Under the pieces are notes generated by a model. That model saw only the letters and a list, made by a program, of their open reading frames with translations, had not been told where the DNA came from and made no database searches. A stretch of DNA of 64,000 nt. Source: Gerris lacustris. Taxonomy: Eukaryota > Arthropoda > Insecta > Hemiptera > Gerridae. The stretch lies in the NCBI GenBank assembly GCA_951217055.1, contig CATNVA010000018.1, positions 744,001-808,000 on the forward strand, written 5' to 3'. Positions 8,826-18,625 of the stretch are shown one piece after another (within the stretch, counting starts at the first letter, position 1; each line of letters opens with the position of its first letter). The translations under genes were made by a program, and so were the position numbers.

Positions 8826-11800
8826 CTAAGTTTGTGGATAGGTCTTTCTAGACTGGAGCCATTGGCAAACCGAAGCAATACTGTTCGCACCAACCCACGG
8901 ACTTCGGTTCATTTCCTGCATTCTTGCTAATGGCCACATTCCCCTACAAATGACGATATCTCCTACTCTCAAATTATGTTCTGGCGTTTTCCATTTCGAC
9001 ATCGGATTTAACATTGCCAAATATTTCCTTTTCCATCGCGACCAGAATTTGTTTGCAAGATGTTGCACTCGTCGCCACCGTTTCCTAACATAGATGTCGC
9101 CTGAATCGAAGTTACCTGGTGGTGGAAGTAGTGGTCTGGGATGTATCAGTGTTGCATGGTTGGATGTTAGTGCTTCTATGGCTTGAGTGTCTAGTAAATT
9201 TGTTATGTTCAGAGGCCTATCATTAACAACCCTCTCGCATTCCTTCAACAAAGTACGAAGACCATCTTCGGTAAGTAAACCTGAGTGTTGTAAGAAGAGT
9301 ACATCCAAAATCCTTCTTGCTGTGTGGAGTGAATTTATAAGTGACTCTGTACAGAGCGAGTCAGCTACGACTAAAAATATAACACTAGAAGCTAAAAATA
9401 TGAAAATAACGCCATATCTCTTGAACTGCTTCCTGCCGTCTTCGTCAGCAAATGGCCCGAAACAATCTACTGCTGAATAGGTGAAAGGGGCTGCAGGTTC
9501 CACACGATCTAATGGCAGGTTTGACACTTTCTGCACATGCCCTCTCATTCTCTGGCACCCCACACAACTGGAAATAAAACTCTTTTCCACTGTTGAAAAT
9601 AAACATCTAGTTATCCCATAACCCTTGAATCTTAGGCAATTAATTGTACCAATTCTGCCGAGATGATTTTTTTCATGATGGTGTTTCACTGGTAACCTGA
9701 ATAAGTAGTGACCCCCTGGTAGTGTTATTGGGTGTTTTTGAGCCTCGTTGTGTATGATGCTATTCTTTAAGCGCCCACCAACTCTTAATAACTTGTTTTC
9801 ATCCAAAATTGGACAAAGCGCTCCAATATTACTCTTTCTTTTTTCCTCACCTTTTCCTTCTTCTTTGTGTTCTAATTCCTCCTTGAAAACCTCCTTTTGA
9901 ATTAATTTAAATATTTCAGTCTCTGCCTTTCTCATCTTATCAGGATTCCTAGCTGGAAATGAGCTATACCTTCCCAGACGAAATGACAGGCTAGTATACT
10001 GTGACTTGGCTGAAACATTATGCATTTTAACCTCTGGATCTTCATCAAGAAACACTACTACCTCTGAATCTTGACTTTCCCAGGATGTTTCGTTTTCACA
10101 GAGATATGTTGGACCTTTAAGCCAAATAGGCTTAAAGAAGGTCACATAATCTGCTCTGAACTTCGGACTTTTCTCAAATTTTGTTCTTGGTAAGTTTAAC
10201 CTTTTAAAGGCTATTTCTTTATTGTCTGGAAGACTCACTGCCTCGTCTTTAAAGGGAAGTGGTAATGCGTAGAGTTTATCTTTTCGATGTTGAACGTTTT
10301 CTTCATAGCCTTTCATATATCCTTTATCTTCTTCCAACATGGCTAATCTTCTACCATCGACTTCCTTTTCTGAAAAGTCCAAACCTAGCCAAGGGTTAAT
10401 CAATTCCTGAGTTTTCTCTAAGATGCTGAGCCTACTCGCAATCCTACAGGAAACAGCTTGACTTTGGTTACCTTCTTTAGTAGGGCCAATGATACCCCAG
10501 CCAAGAGTAGTTCTCACTCCATAAGCCTCTCCTTTGTTACCTCGAAGGACCTGTAAGGGACAAAGGGCCTCTGGGCAATTGTTACCGATCAAAAGTCCGA
10601 CCTCTAGGTCTTTACGTAATGGTGATATTTCGCTTGCTATACCTCTTAGATGTTGTTGCTTCTTTGCCATCTCAGGCGTAGGGATGTCTTCACAGGAGCA
10701 CGGAATCTCGACTTGACTGAACAATTTACCTGGCAGTTCCACGCGTTTTCCTTTCAATCCTTCTATGACTACATCTTGAACCCGATAGCAATCCATAGTG
10801 GTAGAATTAAGAAGTGTTCTTACTTTCAGCTGAGTTCTCGCTGCTGGAAGCTGGAGATCTTTCATCAATTTTTCCTGTATAAAACATGAATCACTTCCAT
10901 CTTCTAATAAGGCATATGTCTCTATTTTGTGATCTGGGTTGATTTTATTATACACAACCACGGGCAGTACAAAAGACGTTGTTCCGCAATACTGGCTAAT
11001 GGTGTTGCGAGCATTACTTGTAGCAATAAGTGGCTTTTGATCAACCTCCATAACCGTACCCTTATCATTCCTATTACTGTTAAGAGTTACCTTCGATCCT
11101 AACTCCTTAGGGGTCTTCTTTTCTACGGTAGGACCTTCTTCACGGTGAAGGCATGTAGGGTGGAGTTTTCCGCAGATATCACATTTCATCCGCTGTCTGC
11201 AACCTTTTTCATTATGGGAAATTCCTAAGCATGAAAAACAAAGGGCTTGTTCCTTAACAAACGAAAAGCGTTCTTCCGGGGATAATTTCTGAAATGGTGT
11301 GCATGTTTCTAGTTTATGATAATATTGATTACAGAACTTGCAATGTAGGTTCGAGCCACCTACACCGGTAACAAAGGCATTTGACCTAGATGGAATTTTA
11401 ATATTAGTCTTATTACTTTGGTATTGAGGTTTGAATAAATTGTCCCTTAAAGATTGGTTTGACTTTGCAGTTATTGGCTGAATAGGACTACTGCTGCTGT
11501 ACACCGGGTGTCTTTGTACTTTAGCTATACCTTGTACAAACCGAGCAAGGTCTGATATTGTCTCATTGCCGTTTAACGCAATTGCCCTCTTAATCCACGA
11601 TTGGTGGTATTTAAAAGGTAGTCTTTCGACAATTTTTCGTAAGCACATTTTAGTACTTATTTCCCTTAGAGATTCCTTATTAAGAACTTTACAAGCAGTA
11701 TTGAGTGCATCTGAAAATGCTGTCAATGCTACATGATCAGTTAGACCTAATTTTGGACCATCTGTTAATCTCCTGACCCACGCCTCAGTAATTGCTACCG

Positions 11801-12710
11801 GACTTCCATACCGTTCTTCTATTAACTCCATGATGTGTACGTAAGATAAAGCAATATTGCTTTCCACTACCTTCAATACTTCGCCCTCCAGAAATTTCCC
11901 CAAGAAAGTTTTCTTATAACTATCTGGGAGAAGCCCATCTTCTAAGTGGCTCCGTACTTCTTCTCTAAAAATAGGAAATTTGTCACTTTCCCCGTTGAAC
12001 TTAAACGGCTCAACTAGGCTCAGAATATGTAGCTTATCTGTTAAAGAAGAGAAACCGTTAGAATTTACCTGTTGCAAGGAAGATGTAGTTGGTAGTTCTT
12101 CCTTCTTAGTCACTTTCCACTCGCGACATAGAGATGAGCCTCGCGATGAACCTCCGAGATATTCCTTGACTCGGCTGTCATAGGATCCTTCACCTTGTTT
12201 CCTTGAAGAGCCCTTCCTTGAGTCCTTTTCTTGGATGATATCTCGAATTTTCTTCTCGAGGTCGTCTGCTTCTTTGCGAGCTGCCTCCGCTTTACTAAGA
12301 AGGTCAATAGGTATCTTGGACATCGAACTTGTTGAACTTATACGTGAACCGGCATGGCTAGAAGCTGGAGTTAACGTTGCCAACTTAATATTCGCTTTCC
12401 TTATTTGATCCTCTAAGTCTTTTAAGTAAATAGTATATCCATCGACGATTGAACTAACCTTTCCGGCCTTCTGATAGGTGTCGCTTAGTAGTGCCAAGTT
12501 TTCTTCTAAAAGAACCCTTTGTTCCTTAATGCCTTTAAGAAGAAACTTGAGCTGACTCCTAGGAACATCCTGCAGCTTCAGTAGAGTATTTACTTCACCT
12601 AATCCCTTTGCAATCTTATTTTTGAAGGACTTGAGCCTTTTATCTAGTTGTTCTTTAAAATACTCAAGCCCGACATCTGTAATTTTTCTTGATCTGGTAG
12701 GTAAAGACAT
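8826..12710 (-). CDS. gag-pol: BEL/Pao-like Gag-Pro-delta-Pol polyprotein with in-frame deletions
   Basis: One open frame of 1294 codons from ATG at 12708-12710. In order: a coiled-coil/charged N-terminus (about 1-190), a DUF1759-type gag block (about 225-370, FKFNGESDKFPIFREEV), three CXXC-type zinc-finger clusters (about 455-520, CKFC, CFSC, CDIC), and an aspartic protease with LLEDGSD near residue 603. A jump near residue 857 follows, where RT and RNase H should be. Then come the integrase HHCC zinc domain (about 1010-1055), a second jump near 1130 that removes the catalytic core, and a DUF5641-type C-terminus (RWRRVQHLANKFWSRWKRKY). Intact relatives would have RT between KFRADYVTFF and WLKGPTYL. 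Keeping one frame through two large deletions is unusual for plain decay; it may supply Gag and protease but cannot reverse-transcribe. Confidence 0.88.
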   Translation of the reverse strand: MSLPTRSRKITDVGLEYFKEQLDKRLKSFKNKIAKGLGEVNTLLKLQDVPRSQLKFLLKGIKEQRVLLEENLALLSDTYQKAGKVSSIVDGYTIYLKDLEDQIRKANIKLATLTPASSHAGSRISSTSSMSKIPIDLLSKAEAARKEADDLEKKIRDIIQEKDSRKGSSRKQGEGSYDSRVKEYLGGSSRGSSLCREWKVTKKEELPTTSSLQQVNSNGFSSLTDKLHILSLVEPFKFNGESDKFPIFREEVRSHLEDGLLPDSYKKTFLGKFLEGEVLKVVESNIALSYVHIMELIEERYGSPVAITEAWVRRLTDGPKLGLTDHVALTAFSDALNTACKVLNKESLREISTKMCLRKIVERLPFKYHQSWIKRAIALNGNETISDLARFVQGIAKVQRHPVYSSSSPIQPITAKSNQSLRDNLFKPQYQSNKTNIKIPSRSNAFVTGVGGSNLHCKFCNQYYHKLETCTPFQKLSPEERFSFVKEQALCFSCLGISHNEKGCRQRMKCDICGKLHPTCLHREEGPTVEKKTPKELGSKVTLNSNRNDKGTVMEVDQKPLIATSNARNTISQYCGTTSFVLPVVVYNKINPDHKIETYALLEDGSDSCFIQEKLMKDLQLPAARTQLKVRTLLNSTTMDCYRVQDVVIEGLKGKRVELPGKLFSQVEIPCSCEDIPTPEMAKKQQHLRGIASEISPLRKDLEVGLLIGNNCPEALCPLQVLRGNKGEAYGVRTTLGWGIIGPTKEGNQSQAVSCRIASRLSILEKTQELINPWLGLDFSEKEVDGRRLAMLEEDKGYMKGYEENVQHRKDKLYALPLPFKDEAVSLPDNKEIAFKRLNLPRTKFEKSPKFRADYVTFFKPIWLKGPTYLCENETSWESQDSEVVVFLDEDPEVKMHNVSAKSQYTSLSFRLGRYSSFPARNPDKMRKAETEIFKLIQKEVFKEELEHKEEGKGEEKRKSNIGALCPILDENKLLRVGGRLKNSIIHNEAQKHPITLPGGHYLFRLPVKHHHEKNHLGRIGTINCLRFKGYGITRCLFSTVEKSFISSCVGCQRMRGHVQKVSNLPLDRVEPAAPFTYSAVDCFGPFADEDGRKQFKRYGVIFIFLASSVIFLVVADSLCTESLINSLHTARRILDVLFLQHSGLLTEDGLRTLLKECERVVNDRPLNITNLLDTQAIEALTSNHATLIHPRPLLPPPGNFDSGDIYVRKRWRRVQHLANKFWSRWKRKYLAMLNPMSKWKTPEHNLRVGDIVICRGMWPLARMQEMNRSPWVGANSIASVCQWLQSRKTYPQT

Positions 12711-12793
12711 TATTAGATGGATAAAATTTACTTACGTGAAAGTTTCCAGATGGAGAATCTTGGTCGAACACACTTTGATAATTTCGATTAAGC

Positions 12794-12808
12794 TGTTATT
12801 TCTTTTAC
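12794..12808 (-). promoter_or_regulatory. Putative self-complementary primer-binding site
   Basis: The first 15 nt after the 5' LTR on the sense strand read GTAAAAGAAATAACA. No TGG, the mark of a full tRNA 3'-end primer site, is present there. The 15-mer is the exact reverse complement of TGTTATTTCTTTTAC inside the LTR (12884-12898), at the predicted start of the transcript. This fits self-priming by folding back the RNA 5' end, as known for Tf1. The pairing is directly seen; the mechanism is inferred. Confidence 0.6.
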
Positions 12809-12990
12809 TGTCGCTGGCCTTACTAACTAGCGCAATAAGTATTGTAATTCCTTTAACGCTGACAAATTTTTGCTTTATTTCTGGTAAAAGAAATAACAAT
12901 TTTACTTAAACCTTTCTCAAGAATAATACAAAACAAAATTGACAAACTGTCAAAACTAAATTATAAACATTGCACGCTGAGCCCGCAACA
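12809..12990 (-). repeat. BEL/Pao-like 5' LTR
   Basis: 182 bp, TGTTGCGGG...GGCCAGCGACA on the minus strand. It holds a TATA-like TATTATT about 30 nt before a TGTTATTTCTTTTAC segment, and an AATAAA signal just after it, which would place the transcript start and R region near 12865-12898. The 15-nt segment at 12884-12898 is complementary to the sequence just downstream of this LTR. Confidence 0.92.
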
Positions 12991-13780
12991 GGGGGTTCAT
13001 GCTATTGTACCTAAATGGTGGTGATTGAAATCTTGTAGGGTTGGAAGTACTTGGTTTTTGTAGGGGATTAAAGTTAGGCTTTTGGAATGACGTTCTTTGC
13101 TGAACAGGGAATAGGAAATTATTATTTGAAGTTCCTACTGGAGTGATCTTTTGAGGTGGAATAAAGGTATACTGATTTAGGATATTATTTTGTCTTGTTG
13201 CATAAAGGTAGTTTTCTTCCTCTATGACATAGCTCATAGCTGTTTCTAGATTTTTAGGATTTTTTAATCTTATGGTGGGTTGAATTGAAATGGGCAGACC
13301 ACGTATAAAAGTCACTAAAGCTAAATCTTGGTAGCTTTTAAGTTTTGATATTTTCTCTGCAGGGTCCATAGTAAATGTGTTTAATTTTGAAATGATCAGG
13401 CAACAGGCGTCTTGACAACGCATGCCAAATGAACATGGGGGTTCCCCTTTGTTTGGTCTTAAAATTAATAAATCTTGTACGAGACAATCAATGTCCCTTT
13501 GGTCTCCAAACGATAATGTTAAGAGTCCCTTTACGTCTTCCCAAGTTGTTAAAACTAATCTCGAACCGATTAGTATCAATGCCCTTCCCGTCAATCTATC
13601 TATTAAGGCTCTTAAAACCATTGTATTCAGGACTTCATTTTCTGTTACTCTTAATTGGGACATAAGTATCTCAGCACTGTTTATATACACTGATAATGTA
13701 TATGGGTTGCCATCATAATGAGGGATGGTTTCCATAAAAATTTTTAAGAATTGAAAGTCGACAGCTGTTGGATTAGCCAT
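12991..13780 (-). pseudogene. gag: Gypsy-like gag, N-terminal part
   Basis: ATG at 13778-13780 opens a gag with the fold typical of insect gypsy-group elements: an early segment with FLKIFMETIPHYDG, a central LTTWEDVKGLLTLSFGDQRD block and an RGLPISIQPTIRL block near residue 160. This is the capsid region that assembles the particle. The C-terminus is Pro/Asn/Gln-rich. The original frame is cut at 12991 by the BEL/Pao-like LTR. A reading frame runs a little further into that LTR, but those residues are foreign. Confidence 0.85.
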
Positions 13781-14136
13781 TATGATTATTATCTTACAAA
13801 CAAAAATATTTAATTAATTTACTGATTATATAAAAAAAAAATAAAAACAAAGCAATATCTGATCTTACAAATTTTAGTTTTAATTAATTTATTGTTACAC
13901 AAATTTATTTATTTTTTATTTTTATTTATTTATTTATTATTATTTTTTTTTTTTTGTATGATAAGTATGTATTTAAAAATTTCTTATTTTATTTTTATTT
14001 ATAACAATTTATTTGTATAATATATTCAATATTTAAATGATTTTTATTTTTTAATATAATTAATTGATTTTCTTCAATATTTAATTTCTTCTTTTATTTT
14101 ATCTTTATTTATAACAATTTATTTGTATATATTCAA
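13781..14136 (-). other. Gypsy-like leader, AT-rich
   Basis: Between the gag ATG and the Helitron-like insertion the sequence is very AT-rich with short poly-A/T runs and repeated ttatttataacaatttatttg. It is the untranslated leader of the gypsy-like element, continued at 15428-15844 beyond the Helitron-like copy. No gene. Confidence 0.6.
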
Positions 14137-15427
14137 CTAGCTGAATACCCGTCCTTCGCTACGGGGTGTTTTATTTTCAATTTAATGGATTTATAAACTA
14201 CCATCAAGAAACATTTAAATTATTTTACAAAGCGAGAATATCTAGATTCTATCCCTCCCCTTTGATAAGATAATTTGCTAATATCCCAAATTAGTAATTC
14301 ATTCCGACTAAATTTTTAAAAAGGAAAAGTAGTGTTATTTTCCCTCTGTAACCCCTACAGAAATTTCCACAAAACATAAAATATGGTCAGTAGTTTCTTC
14401 TGCAATTTTGGTAAATACATTTTTTATGAAAAATGAAATAAGAATTTTGAAATCTATTTAGAAGCCCCGTTCTCAGCTCCATATAAAGCTACTAATTAAG
14501 CTTAACATTGTACCCAAGAACCTCCAAAATCTATTCAGCCATTTGGACGTGATTGACGCACAGACAGACAGATATAAACTTTTCTAAACTTAAATTCGTT
14601 GTCAGGACTACTCATTCAGTGGAAATACCCCATATTCTCTCTCCACAGCTCGGGCCTCCATGTTCTCTAGTGGAGAGATAACCTTATGTAGAGCTAAAAT
14701 GTAAAATCAATAAAATAAATAAATTGATGTACTAAAATATTATTTATGTATTAATAATGTTTTATTCAATAAAGGTATTTTAAAATAATAATAATAATAA
14801 ATAAATAAATAAATAAATAAATGAATAAATACGACATTTTAGCCCAATCGGATAAATGTACAGACACAAAAATTATTAGTTATTTATACATAGTTATAGA
14901 TATATTTTTCCATTTTACCCCCCTAAATGTACATAACAAAAAAAAAAATGTACATAATTGTACAGCACTCTTAAAGAGCTTTTCAACGGTATGCATCGTG
15001 AAGGGTTAACATTACTTTGACTTGTACCCCGTACTCCTGTGTACCAACATTTTAACTTTATAATCTCATGTAAGCAGTACACTCAGACACTCTTCGTTTA
15101 TATAAGATGTATAATGTATACACATTTCTCCATTTTACCCCCTCCTAAATGAAAATATGACAAAACTGTACATAACAACAATTACTGTACTTTTAAAGAG
15201 CTTTTCAACGATATGCATCATTAAAAGTATTTATTACTTTGACATTTGTACCCCGTACCCCTGGGTACAAAAATAAAAATTTCGCAAAATCCTTTCTTAG
15301 TGGATGCCTATGATATGAACCGAGTATATCCTCAAAATTTCCAGTCTCTCGGTAAAGCAGATTTTGCTGTGCGTTGATTCTATGTCAGTCAGTCAGTCAA
15401 TCAGGACATTGCCACTTATATTATAGA
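14137..15427 (-). mobile_element. Helitron-like non-autonomous element, copy 1 (complete ends)
   Basis: Minus-strand 5' end TCTATAATATAAGTGGCAAT at 15427 preceded by A. The 3' end shows a CCCGTAGCGAAGGACGGG hairpin region followed by TATTCAGCTAG and then T at 14136. A TC start, a terminal hairpin plus CTAG, insertion between A and T and no target duplication are the Helitron signature. It is 1291 bp with no coding frame. It lies in the leader of the gypsy-like element. It contains two copies of a module with CGTTGAAAAGCTCTTTAAG-like sequence and a run of GACTGACT repeats near its 5' end. Confidence 0.75.
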
Positions 15428-15844
15428 TATTTAAATGATTTTTAATTTTTTTATATAATTTCTTGTGTTTCAATAATATAATAGATTTTTCTTTAACATT
15501 TAATATGTTATTTCTAATTTATTTAGTATATTATTATATTTCTATAATATTTATAATATACCCCTTCTTATTATTATTTCAATTCTACTGTATGTGTATT
15601 ATAATGATTAATAATAGTTTATTTACAGTAGATTGAAGTAGTTCATTCTTTTCTTTGTAGTTTTTCCAACGATGTTACAGGAAACAGCTTTTCTTCGGAA
15701 TGCCTGGATCTCTGATAATCTGCAGTGTTAAAAATTCCCTTCTATCACTTGAAACATTTTTTTTTTTTCTTATAGGTCCGATCAGTTAATTTGTTAAAAC
15801 AAAAAATTGAAAACTTGAAAAATTTTCTTCACTTCCAATTCTGA

Positions 15845-15866
15845 CTGGGTCCTACCGACTGCGCCA
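15845..15866 (-). promoter_or_regulatory. Gypsy-like primer-binding site
   Basis: The sense strand reads TGGCGCAGTCGGTAGGACCC. TGGCGCAGTCGG is a primer-site type I know from insect gypsy-group elements such as mdg1/blood. It begins with TGG, complementary to a tRNA CCA end, and marks the inner edge of the 5' LTR. Confidence 0.7.
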
Positions 15867-16094
15867 GTTTCGTTCGTGGTCCAAAAATAGTTTTTAAAAA
15901 TATTATTTTATTTGAAAAACAGAAAAAGGAAATACAAATGTAAGATGATGTGAAACACTCGTAAGTTAAAACGATAATGTCTAACTCTTCATAGCTCGCA
16001 GAGCTTATATAGAAAACAGTAGAATGCTACGTCGGTAACATGTAAGTGTGTAAGTGCGTTTACTCAGCGTTATGTTTGAGTATAACACGCTACG
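15867..16094 (-). repeat. Probable gypsy-like 5' LTR
   Basis: It lies directly upstream of the primer site. On the minus strand it contains a TATA-like CTATATAAGCTC near 16010 and starts near TGTTATACTC at about 16094. The outer boundary is uncertain because a minisatellite abuts it and no second LTR copy is in the window for comparison. Confidence 0.5.
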
Positions 16095-16450
16095 CTCGCC
16101 TGTTGTAAAAGCATTTCTTCATAATCTTTATTTAATAATATTAATGCATGCTCGCTACGCTTGACTGTTTATACAGCATTTTTATAGTAAATATTTAATT
16201 TAATAAAATGATTGCAGGCTCACTACGCTCGCAAGTTGTAAAAGTATTTTTCCATAATCAGTTAATACTATTTATGCAGGCTCGCTACGCTCGCCTGTTA
16301 CTAAAGTATTTGTCCATAATCTTTATTTAATTATATTATGCAGGCTCGCTACGCTCGCCTGTTTATACAGCATTTGTAGTAAATATTTGATTTAATAAAA
16401 TGATTGCAGGCTCGCTGTGCTCACCTTTTTATACAGTATTTGTACATAAT
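16081..16450. repeat. Minisatellite with GGCTCGCTACGCTCGCC core, locus 1
   Basis: About six units of 55-75 bp alternate a GC-rich core (gcaggctcgctacgctcgcc) with AT-rich linkers (tttaataaaatgattg). The units differ in linker length and point changes. The same core fills 31925-32930. Here it abuts the gypsy-like LTR. Confidence 0.85.
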
Positions 16451-17059
16451 CTTTAGCCTTTAAAATACCTTTAAACGATTTATAACATGTCATGCAGATA
16501 AAACTTTTTTTTAGTTTTTTTATATTGGCCGCCATTTTGAAAATATTATGTGTGAAATTTTCATAGTTAGATTTTTCTTTTCTAGACTTCAAAAGCTTTA
16601 AATTGATGTATAACATGTCATACTGATTAAGAACTGTTTGTTTAGTCGTCCACCATCTTCCTTAACAACTCACTTAAACGTATTAATTAAATTAAAATGA
16701 AAACTCCTACGAGAAAATAAACTATTTATACTTATAGAAAAAAAAATAAAGGAACACACTGGTTAAAAAATTGTTTAAAACAAAACGTATTTTTCTATAA
16801 GAAAATATGAAAAAATGAGAGAGCCGATCCGCTCGCAACGAGAGATCAAAAGGGACTCTAAAAAATAAAATAATTTTTTTTTCGAAATTTCCAAAAAGTG
16901 ATATCTTTACTTTTGGTCGAAGAATGTTCAGGAATTTTTTCAGATTTTTTGCACTTCACATAAGCGAGATAGAGGGGGGGGGGACACGTTTCACACCCAG
17001 TTCAAACTTGCCTACGCTCGCCCTATCAAAGTTATAACCAACTAATTATATATTTTTGT
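16451..17059. other. Repeat-derived sequence flanking minisatellite
   Basis: It contains two copies of a unit with ataacatgtcat and ttggccgccattttg that also follows the second minisatellite (32940-33560), so minisatellite and downstream unit travel together. A poly-G tract lies at about 16974-16982. No gene. Confidence 0.65.
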
Positions 17060-18625
17060 AATCAGCTTGACGTACCCTTTTATAAGATACCCCTCACGGT
17101 GTCGAAAAAAAAAAATTAACCCTTAAGTTTTTTTACCCTAATTTTTTTTTGAAAATATTTTTTTTAAGTGGCTATATTTTTAAAATATGTGGGTAGGTAC
17201 AAGGCACATACATTATTATACATAGTCCAGTCACTCGGGCTATTCCCCCCCGAATTCTGTCGGACAAAACCGATTCACTTGAAATTTGGTGAGTTGATGG
17301 GAAAGGACTCAAACAACAAAAGTTATATAGTGCCGATGTGTGCTTTCACCCCAGGGGTGGTTGCCACCCCTTCTCGGGGGGTGGAAATTCTTTTGCTCAA
17401 AATAACCACGGGAATCGATAGAGGATCAAATTCTAAGCAACTTTTGTTCTATAGAGTTTTTTCCGAAAGTCAATACTTTTTGTGTTATTCGTGGTTGAAA
17501 ACAGCAAATTTTCATTGAAAAAAGTCACGTTTTTTAACGGGTTTTCACGAATAACTAAAAAATATGCCTCTGATCGAAAAAAGTATAGAAAACAAAAATG
17601 AAGCTTATAAAAAAACAAAGAGATTAATTTTTTATAAGATATTCTAGGTGCAATACAAAGGGAGATATGGTCGGTGAAAGGAGACATTTTTTTTTGCGAA
17701 TACTTGGATCAATGTATTCAACGTTAAATTGCAAGAAAAGGGTTGATTTTTCGGGGATAATGATAGGGTAGTTTTTTATAGTCCATGAAAAGACCTTTAA
17801 AATGAGTACTGCTAAAAGTCATTTGCATGTAAACTGAGTGAGTTACAGCTCGTAAAAGATGGACTCCTCGAATATTTTAAGGAAATAGGGGCAGTGTAAT
17901 TAACCTAATATCCACCAGAATCAAAATTAATCGTTTTCCCTCTATAATACATTTTATTTTAGTGTTCTTTATTAGATCCAGGAGTTTCACTGGTTTAAAA
18001 TGCATTATTTTTGAAAAATAAGTTCGATTAAATTATATCGCCTATTTTGAAAATTTCTAAATAATTCCCTTTTTTTCAAAATAACTTAAAAACTATAATA
18101 CATACATTTAAAATGATAGAATAAAAAAATGTAGCTCTTTTTTCAATGAATATTTTCATTTTTTATAAACTTCTGCAGCATGAAAATCAATGGAGATATC
18201 ACCGATTAAAGTGTGGGTCTTGGTGTGAACACCCCCTGTTTCGAGTGCTTAAACCCTTAATTTTTGAAAATTGAGGGGTAGTTTGACTTTCTAATGAACC
18301 TAGCCTTGTAGCCCTTGAAATTACCTTTCAAATGGCTATGTATACATATATCAAAGCTCGAAAATTAACTAATTTATTGAAGAAAAACCAATGATAGTTT
18401 TAGGAGATAATTTTGGAGCGTGAAAAATATACGTATTTTGGAGCTCTCAGATATCTAAAGTACGTATAATAGTTTTGTAGATGAATTTTATGATATCACT
18501 TCCTAGATTGACCATATTTTGGAAGCTGGCAGGTACTGCACCATTTTATTGTATGGACTTGCTAAGGTTGCTCACGTGAATAAATTAAATAAAATTGAAG
18601 ATCATCATCATTTCTACAGCAAATG
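17060..18625 (+). repeat. Giant inverted repeat, left arm (~1.56 kb)
   Basis: Starts at aatcagcttgacgtaccc and ends near atcatcatcatttc. It is nearly identical, in reverse complement, to 19343-23127 once the 2.2-kb insertion there is removed. Removing the insertion leaves about 1565 bp, the same length as the left arm. Frames within it (for example 17168-17518) also occur in mirror image, carry no known domain and are not considered genes. It includes the sequence gtgtgaacaccccc near 18220-18236, which is the unoccupied version of the insertion site in the other arm. Confidence 0.85.

Larger units (their letters stand above)
8577..12990 (-). mobile_element. BEL/Pao-like LTR retrotransposon, young, internally deleted
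   Basis: Two 182-bp LTRs (8577-8758 and 12809-12990) differ at one base. They are flanked by a 5-bp duplication ggggg (8572-8576 and 12991-12995), so the insertion boundaries are exact. Between them is one 1294-codon minus-strand frame with BEL/Pao-type gag, zinc fingers and protease, plus integrase edges. RT, RNase H and the integrase core are missing. The near-identity of the LTRs makes this one of the youngest insertions in the window. It sits in the gag of a gypsy-like element. Confidence 0.93.
7422..16094 (-). mobile_element. Gypsy-like LTR retrotransposon, 5' half only
   Basis: Minus-strand order: a probable 5' LTR (about 15867-16094), a primer site of the TGGCGCAGTCGG type (15845-15866), a leader interrupted by a Helitron-like element, gag (13780 down to 12991, continued 8571-8144), then aspartic protease (about 8150-7422). 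RT, RNase H, integrase and a 3' LTR are missing after 7422, so the copy is 3'-truncated. Gag and protease meet in a -1 frame relation around 8144-8150, as in many gypsy-like elements. A BEL/Pao-like element interrupts gag at 8577-12990 and duplicated five G residues. Confidence 0.82.

Noticed and set aside
9187..10889. Plus-strand ORFs opposite the BEL polyprotein
   Set aside because: Antisense shadows of a 1294-codon frame with known domains.
17168..17687. ORFs in the left arm of the giant inverted repeat and their mirror images at 22461-23012
   Set aside because: No recognisable domain, both strands open, mirrored only because the DNA is duplicated.
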